This document shows positions 12,376 through 23,323 of a stretch of DNA of 64,000 nt, in pieces; the stretch's first letter is position 1, and each line of letters begins with the position of its first letter. Below the pieces are notes generated by a model. That model did not search any database. It worked only from the letters and a program-made list of their open reading frames with translations, and had not been told where the DNA came from. The position numbers and the translations under genes are program-made. The DNA comes from Straminergon stramineum (Eukaryota; Streptophyta; Bryopsida; Hypnales; Calliergonaceae): contig OY987270.1 of the NCBI GenBank assembly GCA_963920665.1, positions 16,580,019 through 16,644,018 of the forward strand. Reading direction: 5' to 3'.

Positions 12376-12708
12376 ATGACTAAGATTGCATTGAAGAACG
12401 ACACTGGAAAGAACGTCAAGATTACAGAGGGCGATGCAGGAAGCACTCGGAAGTTGTGCACTCTGGAGCCTGGAAACACATTTATCATTACCGAGGATAA
12501 AAATGCCACGTATCGAGAATACTTTTTCATCACACTTCCTGATAATACCACGCTCAGAGTATTGACATCTGATAATTTTGATGAGTATAAGGAAATCAGC
12601 ATATTTGAGGAAGGTGGTCAGGTTGATTGGATGCCCATCGCTCGAAGACCAGACCCCGCTCAGGGTGGACTAATCAAGCGATTTCTCCATAAACTCGGCT
12701 TACTGTAA
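12376..12708 (+). CDS. Gene Y copy A: small conserved protein, unrecognised
   Basis: A single open frame of 110 residues. All four copies share the N-terminal MTKI, the KNDxxGKDVKI region, the strongly conserved core NATYREYFFITLPDNT and LRVLTSDNFDEYKEISI, and an acidic turn EEGGQVDWM. The tail GGLIKRFLHKLGLL could be a basic amphipathic helix. The alternation of hydrophobic residues suggests a small beta-rich domain. There is no signal peptide or membrane segment. A splice acceptor (TTTCAACAG) lies 45 bases before the ATG, so the leader may be spliced. From memory it resembles a plant family known only by a DUF number, but I cannot confirm which. Conservation of the reading frame in three of four copies argues that it is a real gene. 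Confidence 0.7.
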   Translation: MTKIALKNDTGKNVKITEGDAGSTRKLCTLEPGNTFIITEDKNATYREYFFITLPDNTTLRVLTSDNFDEYKEISIFEEGGQVDWMPIARRPDPAQGGLIKRFLHKLGLL

Positions 12709-13935
12709 TTCAGGGTTTGTTACTTCTTGTGGATTTAGCTTTCCATGTTTGCGTATCACGGGTGCTGTCTACAGTGAGCCCTCCGTTAGGGTTACCTCCA
12801 TAAGTGTTAAGATCTCATATGTGTTATGGAGATTGTGGTCCTGTAAAATATACACTATTCAAGTGGTAAGTGGTATGAAATATTTTAGCTCCCTCCTTCA
12901 TTGATTTGACTTTGATAAGTGATGAAGTTGGAAAAAATTGCACTATGTGTGAGCAATGGTTTTTGGAGAGATAGTGCTATGGTGAGTAGTGATACACCTC
13001 ATGTATTATTGATGTGGTTACAAACTTCTTACTATAATCAGCTTTAATTCTTGACCACAAACATATGTGGCTCTAAAATCACCATTGCTTTGTATATTTG
13101 AATGTTACAAATATACTAAGCTAAGCTAAGCCTTATTTTACATGAAAATGTGGATGGTGAAGCATATGTTTTGGGTATTTGAGGATGTGTTGAGGTTAGC
13201 AATGGGGATGGGATATGAGTTTGCATTGAAGTAGGAGCAAGAAATTATTTGTCATCATAGAGAGGTTGTTAGAAGATTAGTAGTAAAGCTTTGATTGAGA
13301 GGGCAAATTCTACATTTCATAGCTCTTCTTCCGAGATGAGTATTAGCAAATTCTTTAAATGAAAGGAGTTGTTGAGTAGCATGGGTGTTGGTTACTTAGG
13401 TGATTCGAAGTGCATTAGAAAGGGTCAATGTCTAGAAGTGAAGGAAGCCATGTGCACTTGTTTTATCACAATGAAGGAGAATGATGTTGCTTTGTTTGAT
13501 GATTTCATGACAAGATAAATGGGCATGAAGAGGGCTACAAAATTAGATTGGTGGGAAGGTCACTTGTTGAATTTTTATTTCCTTCTCAAAAAGAAGTTTA
13601 AAAAAATAATAATAATTTAATAATTAGAGGCCCTATTGGCCAAAATTCGACTAGTTAGGATTGTCTTTTTTTTATTTTTTTCTTGAATATTCATTGTTGG
13701 TCCAATTGGGGGGGCCTTCTTGAGGCCCTATTTTTCTTGTAATGGAATGTCATAGCCTATAGTAAAGAAGTTCTATGCACCGATATCAAAGAAGTCTAAA
13801 TAAGGAGTTTCAATTTTCACATGGTTGGGTAAACAAATTCAAGAAGAGATTTCATATCAAGGGCTTTACTTGTTATAGAGAAGATGCATTAGCTAACACT
13901 TCACCAAAGGTTTTGAAGAGAATGGAAGACATTAA

Positions 13936-14194
13936 CCCCTAAAGGACCAAGTATTGTAGTCCAAATTCCAAAATTGTAAAGATGTATTATAAAATACAAC
14001 TAAGAAGAATAATCTAATGATTCTCAAACAAGAGTTGTAAAATATGATCCAAAGATCATATCCATATGGTAAGATCAACTAGTAAAAATACCAATAGATT
14101 TTATAAGTATCAATTTGTTGTTTGTACATGCACATGTGAATTTAACCAAGGTATGATTTGTTGTTCAAAATTTGAATGCATGGTACTTTAGGGA
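13936..14194. mobile_element. TTAA-flanked MITE, 259 bp, empty site known
   Basis: The left end CCCCTAAAGGACCAAGTATT and the complement of the right end TCCCTAAAGTACCATGCATT are inverted repeats. Flanks are TTAA (13932-13935) and CTAA (14195-14198). Removing the element plus one TTAA joins GAAGACAT to TAAAGCAATTGTATCTC. This matches the uninterrupted relic in block C (reverse strand: GAAGATATGAAAGTAGTTGT), giving independent evidence for a TTAA target. Confidence 0.8.
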
Positions 14195-14779
14195 CTAAAG
14201 CAATTGTATCTCAAGTCAATACTTGTAATGTCTATAATATAGACAAAACTCATCTCTTCTACAAGTCAAAATCAAATTGTATGTTAGCCATAAAGAAGTT
14301 GTTTGGGAAGAAGAAGGAGAAAAAAAAGGAGAAGTGCATCAATGTGGCACTCATTGCAAAATAATGCTATTGGAAGCATGATTCTTCTTTCATTGGCTAT
14401 CAATCAATATTTGAAGCATTGAGCTTCTCACATAGGTACATTCCCAACCTAGGAAATGTTGATATTATAAGAGCTACTAATAAAAAAGCATGGATGATTA
14501 TACATGATTTTGAACAATTTATACTAGACTTTGAGAAGAAGATGGTGACTATGCAAGTTGGGTTGATAATTTTTATGGACATCAAGTGTCTAATGTAGCT
14601 TCATGATTGATAGTGAGGCAATTAGAGTTTTTACATCCAAATTCAACTAGTCACTTTTTGTCAATATTTGCAAGGATCATTGCATTGTTTCAAGCCCATT
14701 ACCAAGAATTTTTGATTTAGCAACAAGTAGATTGTATCATGACCATTTAGATATTTGTAATTGACGTGTATGATGATGT

Positions 14780-14991
14780 CACTATAAGAAACTTGCATTT
14801 TTAGTGATGTGCCTCAATTTTTCGGAACGTATTTTTTGGGATGCCCAATTCAACAAGCCCATGTTTTTATGTCAAGAAAAACATTGATGTTTTTCTTGAC
14901 ATAAAAACATGGGCTTGTTGAATTGGGCATCCCAAAAAATACGTTCCGAAAAATTGAGGCACATCACTAAAAATGCAAGTTTCTTATAGTA
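14780..14991. mobile_element. CACTA foldback element: 210-bp perfect palindrome
   Basis: The arms 14781-14884 and 14887-14990 are 104 bp each and perfectly complementary, with a 2-base spacer. The left end reads CACTATAAGAAA and the right end TTTCTTATAGTA (the expected final G is A). TGT stands on both sides (14777-14779 and 14992-14994). CACTA ends with a 3-bp duplication identify the CACTA/EnSpm superfamily. The identity of the arms suggests a recent origin or gene conversion. Confidence 0.85.
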
Positions 14992-15513
14992 TGTGATTTG
15001 TGAATTGATTTGAATAATCCTTATAAACTTGATGAAAATATTGTAGAAATCCTTCCCTTTGGACATCAAGGTATGGATTGAGATGAAGTTATTTTCAATG
15101 ATAATCATAGGATAGAAGAGGTTGTGAAATGGGTTGAAAGTTGTTGAGTGCTCTTGATACTTTGAAAAAGTTTTTGAAGTGAAGATTTAATGATGTCATT
15201 TCACACATCAAGGATATCTGAGCACTTCAAAAACAAGTACAATCTTGGTCTGTCAAAGAATATCAACAATCTACAATAGATTCTTTCTTTCAACTAGCTT
15301 CAATTGATGATGATTCTTATTTTTTGTACTTTCATCTTCTATTTTTATGAATGTTATATATATAAATGTGATTTTTGTAAAATGTTAAGTATCATTTAGA
15401 TTAATTTTCCTAAGTATTATATGTTAACACTATACATGTTACATTATTATCCGCATCTAATCCCCAACACTTAAAAAGACCCCATTGTAGTACATTTTTG
15501 ATTTGAAGCAATT

Positions 15514-15656
15514 GAGCCCTTGTGCCCTCTTACCATTGTAGAATATTTGGATAGAGTGAAGTACATAGGCTGAAATCGTCTAACAAGAGCCCTTGTGCTT
15601 TCTAAATATAGGAAAAAATTTGGACATAGTGAAGTGCATAGGCTATGGTCTAACAA
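15514..15656 (+). repeat. Two tandem units of a ~70-bp repeat
   Basis: Two units start GAGCCCTTGTGC and end at about GGTCTAACAA. The same unit occurs at 7905-7975, 19728-20605 and, reversed, at 31903-31975 and about 40950-41000. It marks the borders of the X-Y blocks. Confidence 0.75.
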
Positions 15657-16492
15657 CCTTATAGAAAATTTGGGGCCTCTAGAGGGCTACTTCACAATGA
15701 CATGCTTGGCTATTAATATTTTACACTGACAAACAAAATTGAGTACAAATTTGAAACATTTTCATTCAAACATCTATAACGTAAGCATCACTGAACAAAG
15801 TCTAAAAATGTATACATGAAACTTGTAGTGTGTGACATACTACACATTACCATGGAAGTTTGAAGAAAAAATTAGTTGTGATTTGAAAGAAAATTAATTT
15901 CAAAGTTAGCCATGTCTAAAACTCGGTTTTGTTCACCATTTTTGGAATTGCCTTATCTTTTGTCAATTTTTTCTTAGAACTCCAAAACAACTCTTTGCGC
16001 ATTGGCATGTTGGTATTCATCATTTCAAATTGTTGTACACAAAAATTGAAGGAAATTTACATTTATAGAATTCAAAATATCAACAATTTGATAAACATGC
16101 AAATGATGTTGGTTCTCACAATATTTGAATTTTTTTTGGAATTGAAAGCATGGGATTGCATTAGCCATCATAGAGAGAGTATAGGTTGCAACATGGACCA
16201 TTGTTATATCTTAATGCCCTTGCATTTGAAATATTTGTTGAAAAGGGCAATGTGTTCAATTTATGTTTTATAGCCATATAATGCATTTTTAGATTCAATT
16301 TTTTTTGTTCAAAAACTAGAGTTCATGATGCACATAATTGATCAAAAAAAATAAAAATAAAATCAATGATTATTGACGATTTCATAAAAAAAAAATAGGA
16401 AATTGCCAAAAATTACACTAGCCTTCCTAAATTTTTTTTGAATTTTTTATTCTTATGAAATCAGCCCAAAATGTGCCTCGGTCCTTTAGGGG
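15657..16492. other. AT-rich DNA ending in an orphan TTAA-family terminus
   Basis: No gene recognised. The right boundary reads GGTCCTTTAGGGG followed by TAAA, a typical right end of the TTAA family, but I could not find a matching left end. It may be a truncated element. It abuts the second copy of the gene Y 3' flank. Confidence 0.4.
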
Positions 16493-16728
16493 TAAATGTA
16501 ATTCAAGGATCTAAATGCCATGCTTTGGTAGCCGGTTTGGTACTTCTTGTAGATTCAACCTTCCATGTTTTGCGTATCACGGTGTTGTCTAATACTATGA
16601 TACCTTATGTCACATTTTGGGAAATGAACATTTAGTTCATGTTATATTCATGTTGGTTGTTGTTGCACATTATTGACGTTGCTCAACAATGGCCCAATAG
16701 AAGTAGAATGTAGTACTTAGCATTGTAA

Positions 16729-17120
16729 GGTAGGAGGCTCAAACTCCACATAGGCATTTAGAATCACCCCTACTTTAGCTCTGAGATGGATATGAGATGG
16801 TTCTTAAATCAACCTCTATAGTCATTTGAATGAATTAAGAAAAAAAAAGTACAATATATTGCAAGAGCCAATCATTGTCCTTGCTTTCCCCATTTTTCTT
16901 TATAATTTCAAGTGAACAATTTATGGAAGACCTAGTGTCATAAATAGAGGCCTATGACACAAAAGTTTAAAAATTCATAACTAATTCAATAATGCTTTAA
17001 AAATATGAAACCACTGTGTTGCATTCTACATTTATATCTCTTTGTCTGAAAAATAAACTAAAAAGATTTCCATGGAAAAGCTGACCAGCCCTTAGATGAG
17101 CGGTTTATGAGCCTACTACC
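16729..17120. mobile_element. TIR element, 392 bp, with TAA/TTAA flanks
   Basis: The left end GGTAGGAGGCTCAAAC pairs with the complement of the right end GGTAGTAGGCTCATAAAC. Copy B reads straight through (GCATTGGAATGGATGCAG). The left flank is TAA and the right flank TTAA. A related end (GGTAGTCTGCTCTTAAA..AAGGGCTGGTC) starts at 18168, but its partner was not found. Confidence 0.65.
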
Positions 17121-17771
17121 TTAATGGACGCAGTGGAGCAAAGATCCAAAAGGATTACAAACAGTGAAGAATGTTATGTGACATCACATTTCTTAATGGA
17201 TAAGAGTTATTAGTGGATGTTCCAGCAATTGAGCTGAGCTCTTAATGTTGAAATGACTTCATTGTATGCCCTTGTTAGCAATTGAAAGGCTCCTGCAGTG
17301 CAATTTCTGATGTTAAGTATATGAATGTTGTGTGGACAATTTGTCAGTTTTCAAAGTTTAATCAATATGTGATCTAGGCTTAGCTTTGTTGTTCAGATGT
17401 TAGGTTGTTTGTTTTGTTTTGTTTGTTATGTTGAGATCTCCCAAACCATGCCTCCTCCGGTTACCTTCTTGGTACCGTTGGGAAGCCCTTGGTGAGGAGG
17501 GGTGCACGGGCTTTGATTCGTGGTGTTTGGGCCTCTGGTGTGAATAGTATTGAATTTCAAAGATTTTTTGAATTAAAAAATTAGAAAATTATTTTTACTT
17601 TGATTTTGACTGTGGCAATGGCACAGGGCACACTAGACTACATTATTATAGCCAAGGTGTAACAATGCATAGTGCAAGCTGTAAGTTAGTGAAGGTTTGC
17701 TTTTGCAAGATGCGTTGAAATTGAATTTCGATGTCAAATCATTGAGGGTTCATATCACCCCACCCCAATCA

Positions 17772-17894
17772 GTGGGTTTTTTGGGACTAGTGTCCCTTGT
17801 GTTGACTTCACTATATAGGACAGATTTTGGAGGGACAGATTCACAGTGGTCAAATTCTGATAGATCTGGCAATATATCGCCCAGAAATAAAATG
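17772..17894. mobile_element. MITE, ~123 bp, same family as 9637-9763
   Basis: The 10-bp sequence ACCCCAATCA flanks it on both sides (17762-17771 and 17895-17904) and occurs once at the paralogous positions in B (about 23950) and D (about 57727). The interior matches 9637-9763 (GGGACTAGTGTCCC, GACAGATTCACAGTGGTCA). Confidence 0.75.
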
Positions 17895-18167
17895 ACCCCA
17901 ATCAATAGGTGACATGTGGTACATTTTTACAAAAATGACTTGATTTATGTCGAATGTGACCTTGTTGAGTAGTGCATTACTTAGTAGAATGATGTTAACT
18001 GCTGTAATTCTCCAGTCAAGTTCACCACACTCATCAAGAGATATAAGTATCCAAAGTATCCACAATGATGTAGTCATGCGAAATTACTGGTGTGATTTTC
18101 AAGCGTCCAACATTTCAGCATTTCACTTCGTCAAACAGGATCATACCAGAATGGCTAGGCTTTAGGT

Positions 18168-19020
18168 AGTCTGCTCTTAAAGTGACCGTTTAAGGGCTGG
18201 TCGGCCTTGAAGATGGTTTTTAGATGCACGGAATTATTTTTACTTATTTTCCACTTGAAGAAAAATTGATGTGGAATCTAACCCAAGTGGTTTCATATTT
18301 TTTGGAGTGTTTTTGGATTACTTATGAATTTCTGAAGAATTCTGCCTTAGATACCTATTTCTTGATCATAGGCCTCACAAAACCCATACATGTGTAGTCT
18401 GAAAAAAGATATGGCTTTACCAAAAACAAGCATGGTGGCATGCAAAAAGTAATAGACATGGTTCCAAAATGTGACCTTTACTAAACTAAACTCCCAAAGG
18501 GCCAAGGCCTATTTTTTGACTAAAATCACACAAAATTGCCATTTCTATTGCGTTCATTCAAGATTAAAAAAAATTAAAATTAAAAAATCTAACCATAAGA
18601 TCTTGTACTATACTTGCATGAGATCATGTGGTAAATTTTTTTTTTATCAAGTTTGACTGTATAGATTGGAAAATATTAGCATTCAAAGTTGTGGGGGAAA
18701 AGGTTTTTTGAATGTAGGTAAATATTTTAGAAATGGACCCACCTTGGCTCTTATTCCATCCCCAGGGAGATTACTCTTGAATTATTATAAAATTACATGA
18801 GTTAAAAGATAGGGTTCATTTAATTCAAAAGGAAAAAAGTTTATATAATATGTAGGGCTAATATAGGGTCCATGAAATTCCACATACTCTAATATATATA
18901 AATTAGGCTACTTAAAAACATCATGTAATAAGAATTTTTATTAATAAGTTAGCCTTAACATATAGAGGACATGCAAATTTTTCTTAGTACCATGAGTATA
19001 GATAAGTTCTAACAATTGAG
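18168..19020. other. AT-rich non-coding DNA
   Basis: Begins with an unpaired GGTAGTC-type TIR end at the point where copies B and D continue differently. About 18470-18720 aligns with the left part of the TTAA element at 39694 (CATGTGGTAA, TAGATTGGAAAATAT). No gene recognised. Confidence 0.4.
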
Positions 19021-19029
19021 AATTGTTAG

Positions 19030-19480
19030 AACAATACTCATGTTCTTTCAATTCTTGCTAAAAACAAGATAGATGAAGCAAGGCCTATGAAAGAGTTGGA
19101 TGATGTTGCTACTTCGCTAAATCAACTTTACTTTATTATTGTCTAAGATTGAGATGAACCCCAATAGAGATGCTCATGAGTATATAAACTATGAGTTGGA
19201 GTTTGATTTGAATAATCTTTGTAAACCTACATATGAAGATATTGTAGAAATGATTTCTTTTTAACATCAAGGTGTTGATTTGGATAAAGTTACTATTTTC
19301 AACAATATTCATACGATAGAAGAGGTTATAGAATTCAAAGTTGTTGTAAGTGCTCTTGAGACTTTGAAGAAAATTTTGGAGCAAAGGTCTAATGACATTA
19401 TTTTGTACATCAAGAATATCCAAGCACTTCAAAAGTAAGTACAATCTTGATGTGTTTAGAAGAATCTCATCAAACTACTA
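19030..19480 (+). pseudogene. Fragment of the pogo/Tigger-like relic (C-terminal part)
   Basis: Aligns with about 15000-15290 and with the reverse strand of about 34270-34650. Remnants such as ELDDVATSLNQLYFII and the charged tail region persist, with several stops. The N-terminal and catalytic parts are absent. Confidence 0.5.
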
Positions 19481-19727
19481 TTGATTCTTTCTTTCAACCA
19501 ACTCAAATGAATGATGACTCATATTTTTTGTACTTTCATCCTTTATTTTTATAAATGTTAAATATTTGCTTTTGGAGCCTTATAATTGTTACTTTTGTAA
19601 ATGTTACATATCATCGAGATCAACTTTGCTAAATATTAAATGTTAATACACTATATGTGTTACACTATTGTCCTTACCCAATCTCCAACACTTAAAGAGG
19701 CTCCACTATAGTAAATTTTGGATTTGA

Positions 19728-20605
19728 AGCAATTGAGCCCTTATACCTTCTTAGCATTTGGATGGAGTGAGGTGCATAGGCTAAAATGGTCTAACAAGAG
19801 CCCTTGTGCCCTCTTAGCATTAGAGAATATTTGGAAATAGTGAGGTGAATAGGCCAAAATGGTATATCAATAGCCCTTGTGCCCTCTTAGCATTAGGGAA
19901 TATTTGGACAGAGTGAGGGCTTGTTCACACCAAAAACTTGGGCTCCATCCCATGAACACAAGTGGTACCTTGTTCAAGCCAAGGGTGAAACCATTGTAAG
20001 TGGGGTACAATGCTTGAAACAAGGGACTTATAAGTAGGTAGTGGCCCAAACATTTAGTGTAAACTGAGAAAGTTGAGTTTTGGCCCATTGTACACTTGGG
20101 TTGTATTTTAAAATAGTGTTATTTATAGAAGTCTATTTTAGATTTACCTCGTAGTCATAGAACATCTTATCGTCAACACTGTCTCACGTGTTTGCATATT
20201 GTTTTGATCTATCATTCTCCATTCTTGGTAGTTTTTGATGATTTTAGGCCAAAAATAGCCCAAAAGCAAGCAATAAAGGAACTTATGCACATGGCTAAAT
20301 AAAATCTTCCCAAATTTTCTCTTAGACTTTGGGAATGGGTACCTCCAAGACCTTCCCAAAAAATACTCCCCTTAGGATCAAGAAGTCACTATTCACTTTG
20401 GCCATGTAGGATTCCAACAATGATTTTCATTCATTGAAAAAATGATGGATTACAACCCAAGTTCTATTTGGTGAAAATCCAAAAGCTAGGTACCATAACT
20501 ATCTTCCAATCAAAACACTCCTTTTCTTTGGACTCCAACCCACAGTTTTCTGGTGTAAACCGGTGCCTGAGGTGCATAGGCTGAAATGGTCTTACAAGAG
20601 CGAAA
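19728..20605 (+). repeat. Three ~70-bp tandem units, the third split by a transposon
   Basis: Units begin at about 19728, 19798 and 19873 with the GAGCCCTTGTGCCCTC motif. The third is cut after GTGAGG at 19918 and resumes at 20568 with TGAGGTGCATAGG. Confidence 0.75.
19919..20567. mobile_element. TIR transposon, 649 bp, inside a tandem repeat unit
   Basis: TGAGG stands on both sides (19914-19918 and 20568-20572), and the repeat unit is restored when the insert and one TGAGG are removed. The left end GCTTGTTCACACCAAAAACT is imperfectly inverted against the right end (complement GGCACCGGTTTACACCAGAA), sharing ACACCARAAA. The superfamily is not clear. No transposase frame was found. Confidence 0.65.
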
Positions 20606-20999
20606 TATCACCCAAATAAAAAATTATCAAACGATCGTTACGTTCCTCCAGATATTCTTCAACGGATGGAGGATAGCGAAGGGATTCCTGTTCTCTTAAA
20701 AAAATGTTGCTTCGAACTTCGAAGCAGGGCTCAACGTCCGAAGAGCGAGGTATCTACAGTAGCTAGCCCGGGCCTGGGCTTCAGGCCGGCAGCACCGTAT
20801 TCTCGAAACCGTCGGTAAAGACCTACACCAAAGTAATACGGAGTCCTACAGTACCAGTGGTCCACATCACACAAGATTCGAATTCCAATCCGAAGGGACT
20901 GACAGATTGTCGAACATCTTCTACTTCCCCGAAGCTCGCATGCCTTGGCCGGCTTCGCGCACCTACGATGCTTCTGGCCGACTTTCTGAGATGGAACGT

Positions 21000-21515
21000 C
21001 TGCTAAGCTGCTAGCCGAAGCACACCGAGATTCACAGAAACGGGGTAAGGAGGTTGCGGAGGTAGCACGTGAGCACGACGGTATTACTACTTATTACAAC
21101 CCAGTAGAGATCCCGGTAGAGACTAGAGAGTGATCAGGACACCAATGATGACGACTCTTGCTAAATAGAGATAAAATAAATTGGTGTTGATTGAGAATAG
21201 CACGATCCATAAAAAGCACTGGAGGAGTGGGCCGGACAGAAAGCAAAAATTGTTCGCGCAGAGGGTGGAACGGAAGTCGACCGAGGTGAAGAGCCGGAAG
21301 AACGAGGTGTACCAGTTAATAGGGATTTCTTCAGTTTGTTTCAACGTATGGTTCTCACAGCCGTGTCGCAGTCGAACTTGCTGCACTGCAACAATCGGTA
21401 GAGTCCTATAGTCTGTTGTCGTTGTAGGCAAGTATTGTCACCATTGCTGGGGTGTTTCTGAGGCTGATGCAAATCTCGTCCTTGGAGAAGACCATCTATT
21501 CAGAGAACTAAGCTT
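21000..21515 (+). pseudogene. Gene X copy B, decayed
   Basis: Aligns with exon 2 of gene X (AACGAGGTGTACCAGTTAAT, GAACTTGCTGCACTGCAACA) but has several stops (for example within TTGCTAAATAG) and indels that break the frame. Exon 1 is absent. Exon 3 is deleted: sequence equivalent to the intron jumps at about 21718 to DNA that lies after the stop codon in copies C and D. The promoter-like upstream region (20605-20950) is still recognisable. Confidence 0.85.
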
Positions 21516-22954
21516 TGAAGGTCTGAGTCGCTGTTGCTGTCACTTTTGAATCCCTTATATGCCGCGCAGCTATTGAGTTCGGTTGATGGGTGTTCATTTG
21601 ATCCGTAAGTTGAAGCCATTTTCCAGTTTTCGTAAACGGTTTCACTGGGAAGATTGACTAGAGTAGCCCTGCGGCTAAAAATGCTGGAAGTTTAAAACCG
21701 CTTCGGCTGAGACTGAACAACGTTCTCGTGTTGTGGTGAGTCCACTCTTTCCTCTGAGCTTTTATTTACATTTCAAGAATTTTTCAAGAAATCTGCAATG
21801 CTCAGATGTTGGAGGGTTGCCCTTAAATTTGAGCTTTCGATTGTCTGGATAATGATGTGAGAACAAATCTTGACAAGGGATGATAAAATGAAATAGATTT
21901 TGTTACACAACAACACTTTTGCCAGCGGTCTTGTCTCGAGTACTCCCAGTATCATAAGTCCACCAGAATTTGAATTAACCTATTTCTTAACCCTAGAACG
22001 ATGCCAAGGTCTGAAAGTGTTAAATGAATGGCTTTCCAATATACTTTAAGGTAGGCAAACCCATACCTGTCTATTTAAGGGTATTGGGTATGTAGAGGAA
22101 TCCATGAAATCGAAGGAAACAATAAAAGGGTTAGCCTTTTCATGGCCAGTGCGAGGATGCTGGAAAGAACATAAATAGTAGTATAGAAAATATTCTAGTA
22201 AGCTTCAAAGTTGGGGCTTGTATGCTCTACACTTGCCTGTAGGCTGATATTGTGGCTGCTTTGGCCACTTTGTTTCGTTCTTTAGGAGGACACTTTAATG
22301 AGTCCTATTGAAGTTAAATGCATGCAATAATAGATCCTATCCCAACCCGTACATGACATCAATTTCGTGGTTGTCACCATTAGTAGTACCTAAAATCAAC
22401 GCTTGAAATCACTGCATTTGCATTGCCAACTTCCTGTATTTGGAAAACCACTCTACAAAAGCATTAATATGACAACTAATCTCCCAAATCAGTGTCCAAC
22501 TGTTGTCATTGGTGTCTGCAACATTACCTTTGTGTTCTAAAAATCTGTGTTGCACGATGAAAGAACATGTTGTAAGGTGTGACATTCGGGACTGCTCGGA
22601 AATAGGTTTGCCTACCTTTTATATTTTTGGCTAACGATCTTGGTAATAGGGTCACGCCCTTCCAGGGTTAATGTCTTGCCATCTAGTCTGGGCATGTGTT
22701 CCAAATTTCTTTGTCTTGGCCTTCACCTTGCTTATCCTCAAGACTTGTCTGGAGAAGTGTACACCAGCCTTAATCCTTTACTTGATGATGAATAACTTCT
22801 GGAGATGCACATTTGCAATCATTACAGTCTTCTTTTGCTTTACTCATTGCTTTATTTCTGGAGAAGTGACGCACTTCCTTCAATTAATTCTATTGAGTGT
22901 TTCAACAGGTGGTTGCACCAATTCCGCAGATCTAAAAAAAGTCTATGTGCAGCA

Positions 22955-23323
22955 ATGACTAAGATTGCAAAGATTGCATTGACGAACGACTTGGAAGGAA
23001 AGGAAGTTGAGATTTGAGAGGGCAATGCAGGATGCACTCGGAAGTTGTGCACTCTAAAGCCTCAATGGACGTGTGTCATTACCAACAACATAAATGCCAC
23101 GTATCGAGAATACATTTTCATCACTCTCCCTGATAATACCAAGCTCAGAGTATTGACATATGTTGATTTTGAAAATTTTAAGAAAATCAGCATATATGAG
23201 GAAGATGGCAAGTATGATTGGATGGGCACTGCTGGAAGAAAGGCGGACCCTGGAGATCCCGCTCAGGGTGGACTAATCAATCGCATTTTCCATACACTCA
23301 GCTGGACTCTCTGCTTAATGTAA
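22955..23323 (+). pseudogene. Gene Y copy B with one in-frame stop
   Basis: The frame of 123 codons keeps all conserved blocks (NATYREYIFITLPDNT, LRVLTYVDF, ISIYEEDGKYDWM). It has a single TGA at codon 21 (23015-23017) in a position where other copies have an open codon, plus small in-frame additions (a repeated KIA near the start and a longer tail). It is recent decay: one substitution separates it from an open frame. Confidence 0.85.

Larger units (their letters stand above)
13250..15290 (+). pseudogene. Relic of a pogo/Tigger-type (CENP-B-like) transposase, copy A
   Basis: Frames are broken by stops and insertions, but typical segments remain. SHGWVNKFKKRFHIKG (about 13820-13870) looks like the CENP-B-type DNA-binding HTH. 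CNVYNIDKTHLFYKS (about 14226-14270) corresponds to the first catalytic Asp of the DDE domain, usually N.DETGLFY. The C-terminal part (about 15080-15190) resembles the charged helical tail of Tigger proteins. A 259-bp TTAA element at 13936 and a 212-bp CACTA foldback element at 14780 interrupt it. Copy C carries the same relic without either insert at those points. Pogo/Tigger assignment is from motif shape. Confidence 0.6.
7905..15656 (+). repeat. Amplified block A (X and Y genes plus transposase relic)
   Basis: This stretch aligns, with gaps, to the reverse complement of about 31900-41000 (block C). Shared parts, in order, are: a repeat unit of about 70 bp (7905-7975), a TTAA-element site (8158-8791), the 5' flank, gene X, gene Y, a pogo/Tigger-like transposase relic and further units of the same 70-bp repeat (15514-15656). 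The presence of that unit at both ends suggests unequal exchange between units as the amplification route. The 3' end is chimeric: the sequence downstream of Y occurs a second time at 16493. Confidence 0.75.
16493..18167 (+). repeat. Second copy of the gene Y 3' flank (matches B and D)
   Basis: TAATTCAAGGATCTAAATGCC and the following sequence match the DNA after gene Y of copy D (57070 on), and from GGTTTGGTACTTC also copy B (23320 on). Copy A already has a version of this flank at 12708-12780, so the flank is duplicated around a 3.8-kb stretch. This suggests recombination between different cassette copies. Two insertions (16729-17120 and 17772-17894) and a segment of about 240 bp at 17398-17638 are absent from B. 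Confidence 0.65.

Noticed and set aside
19728..20605. CRISPR-like array
   Set aside because: Contiguous ~70-bp direct tandem units without spacers, in a plant nuclear context.
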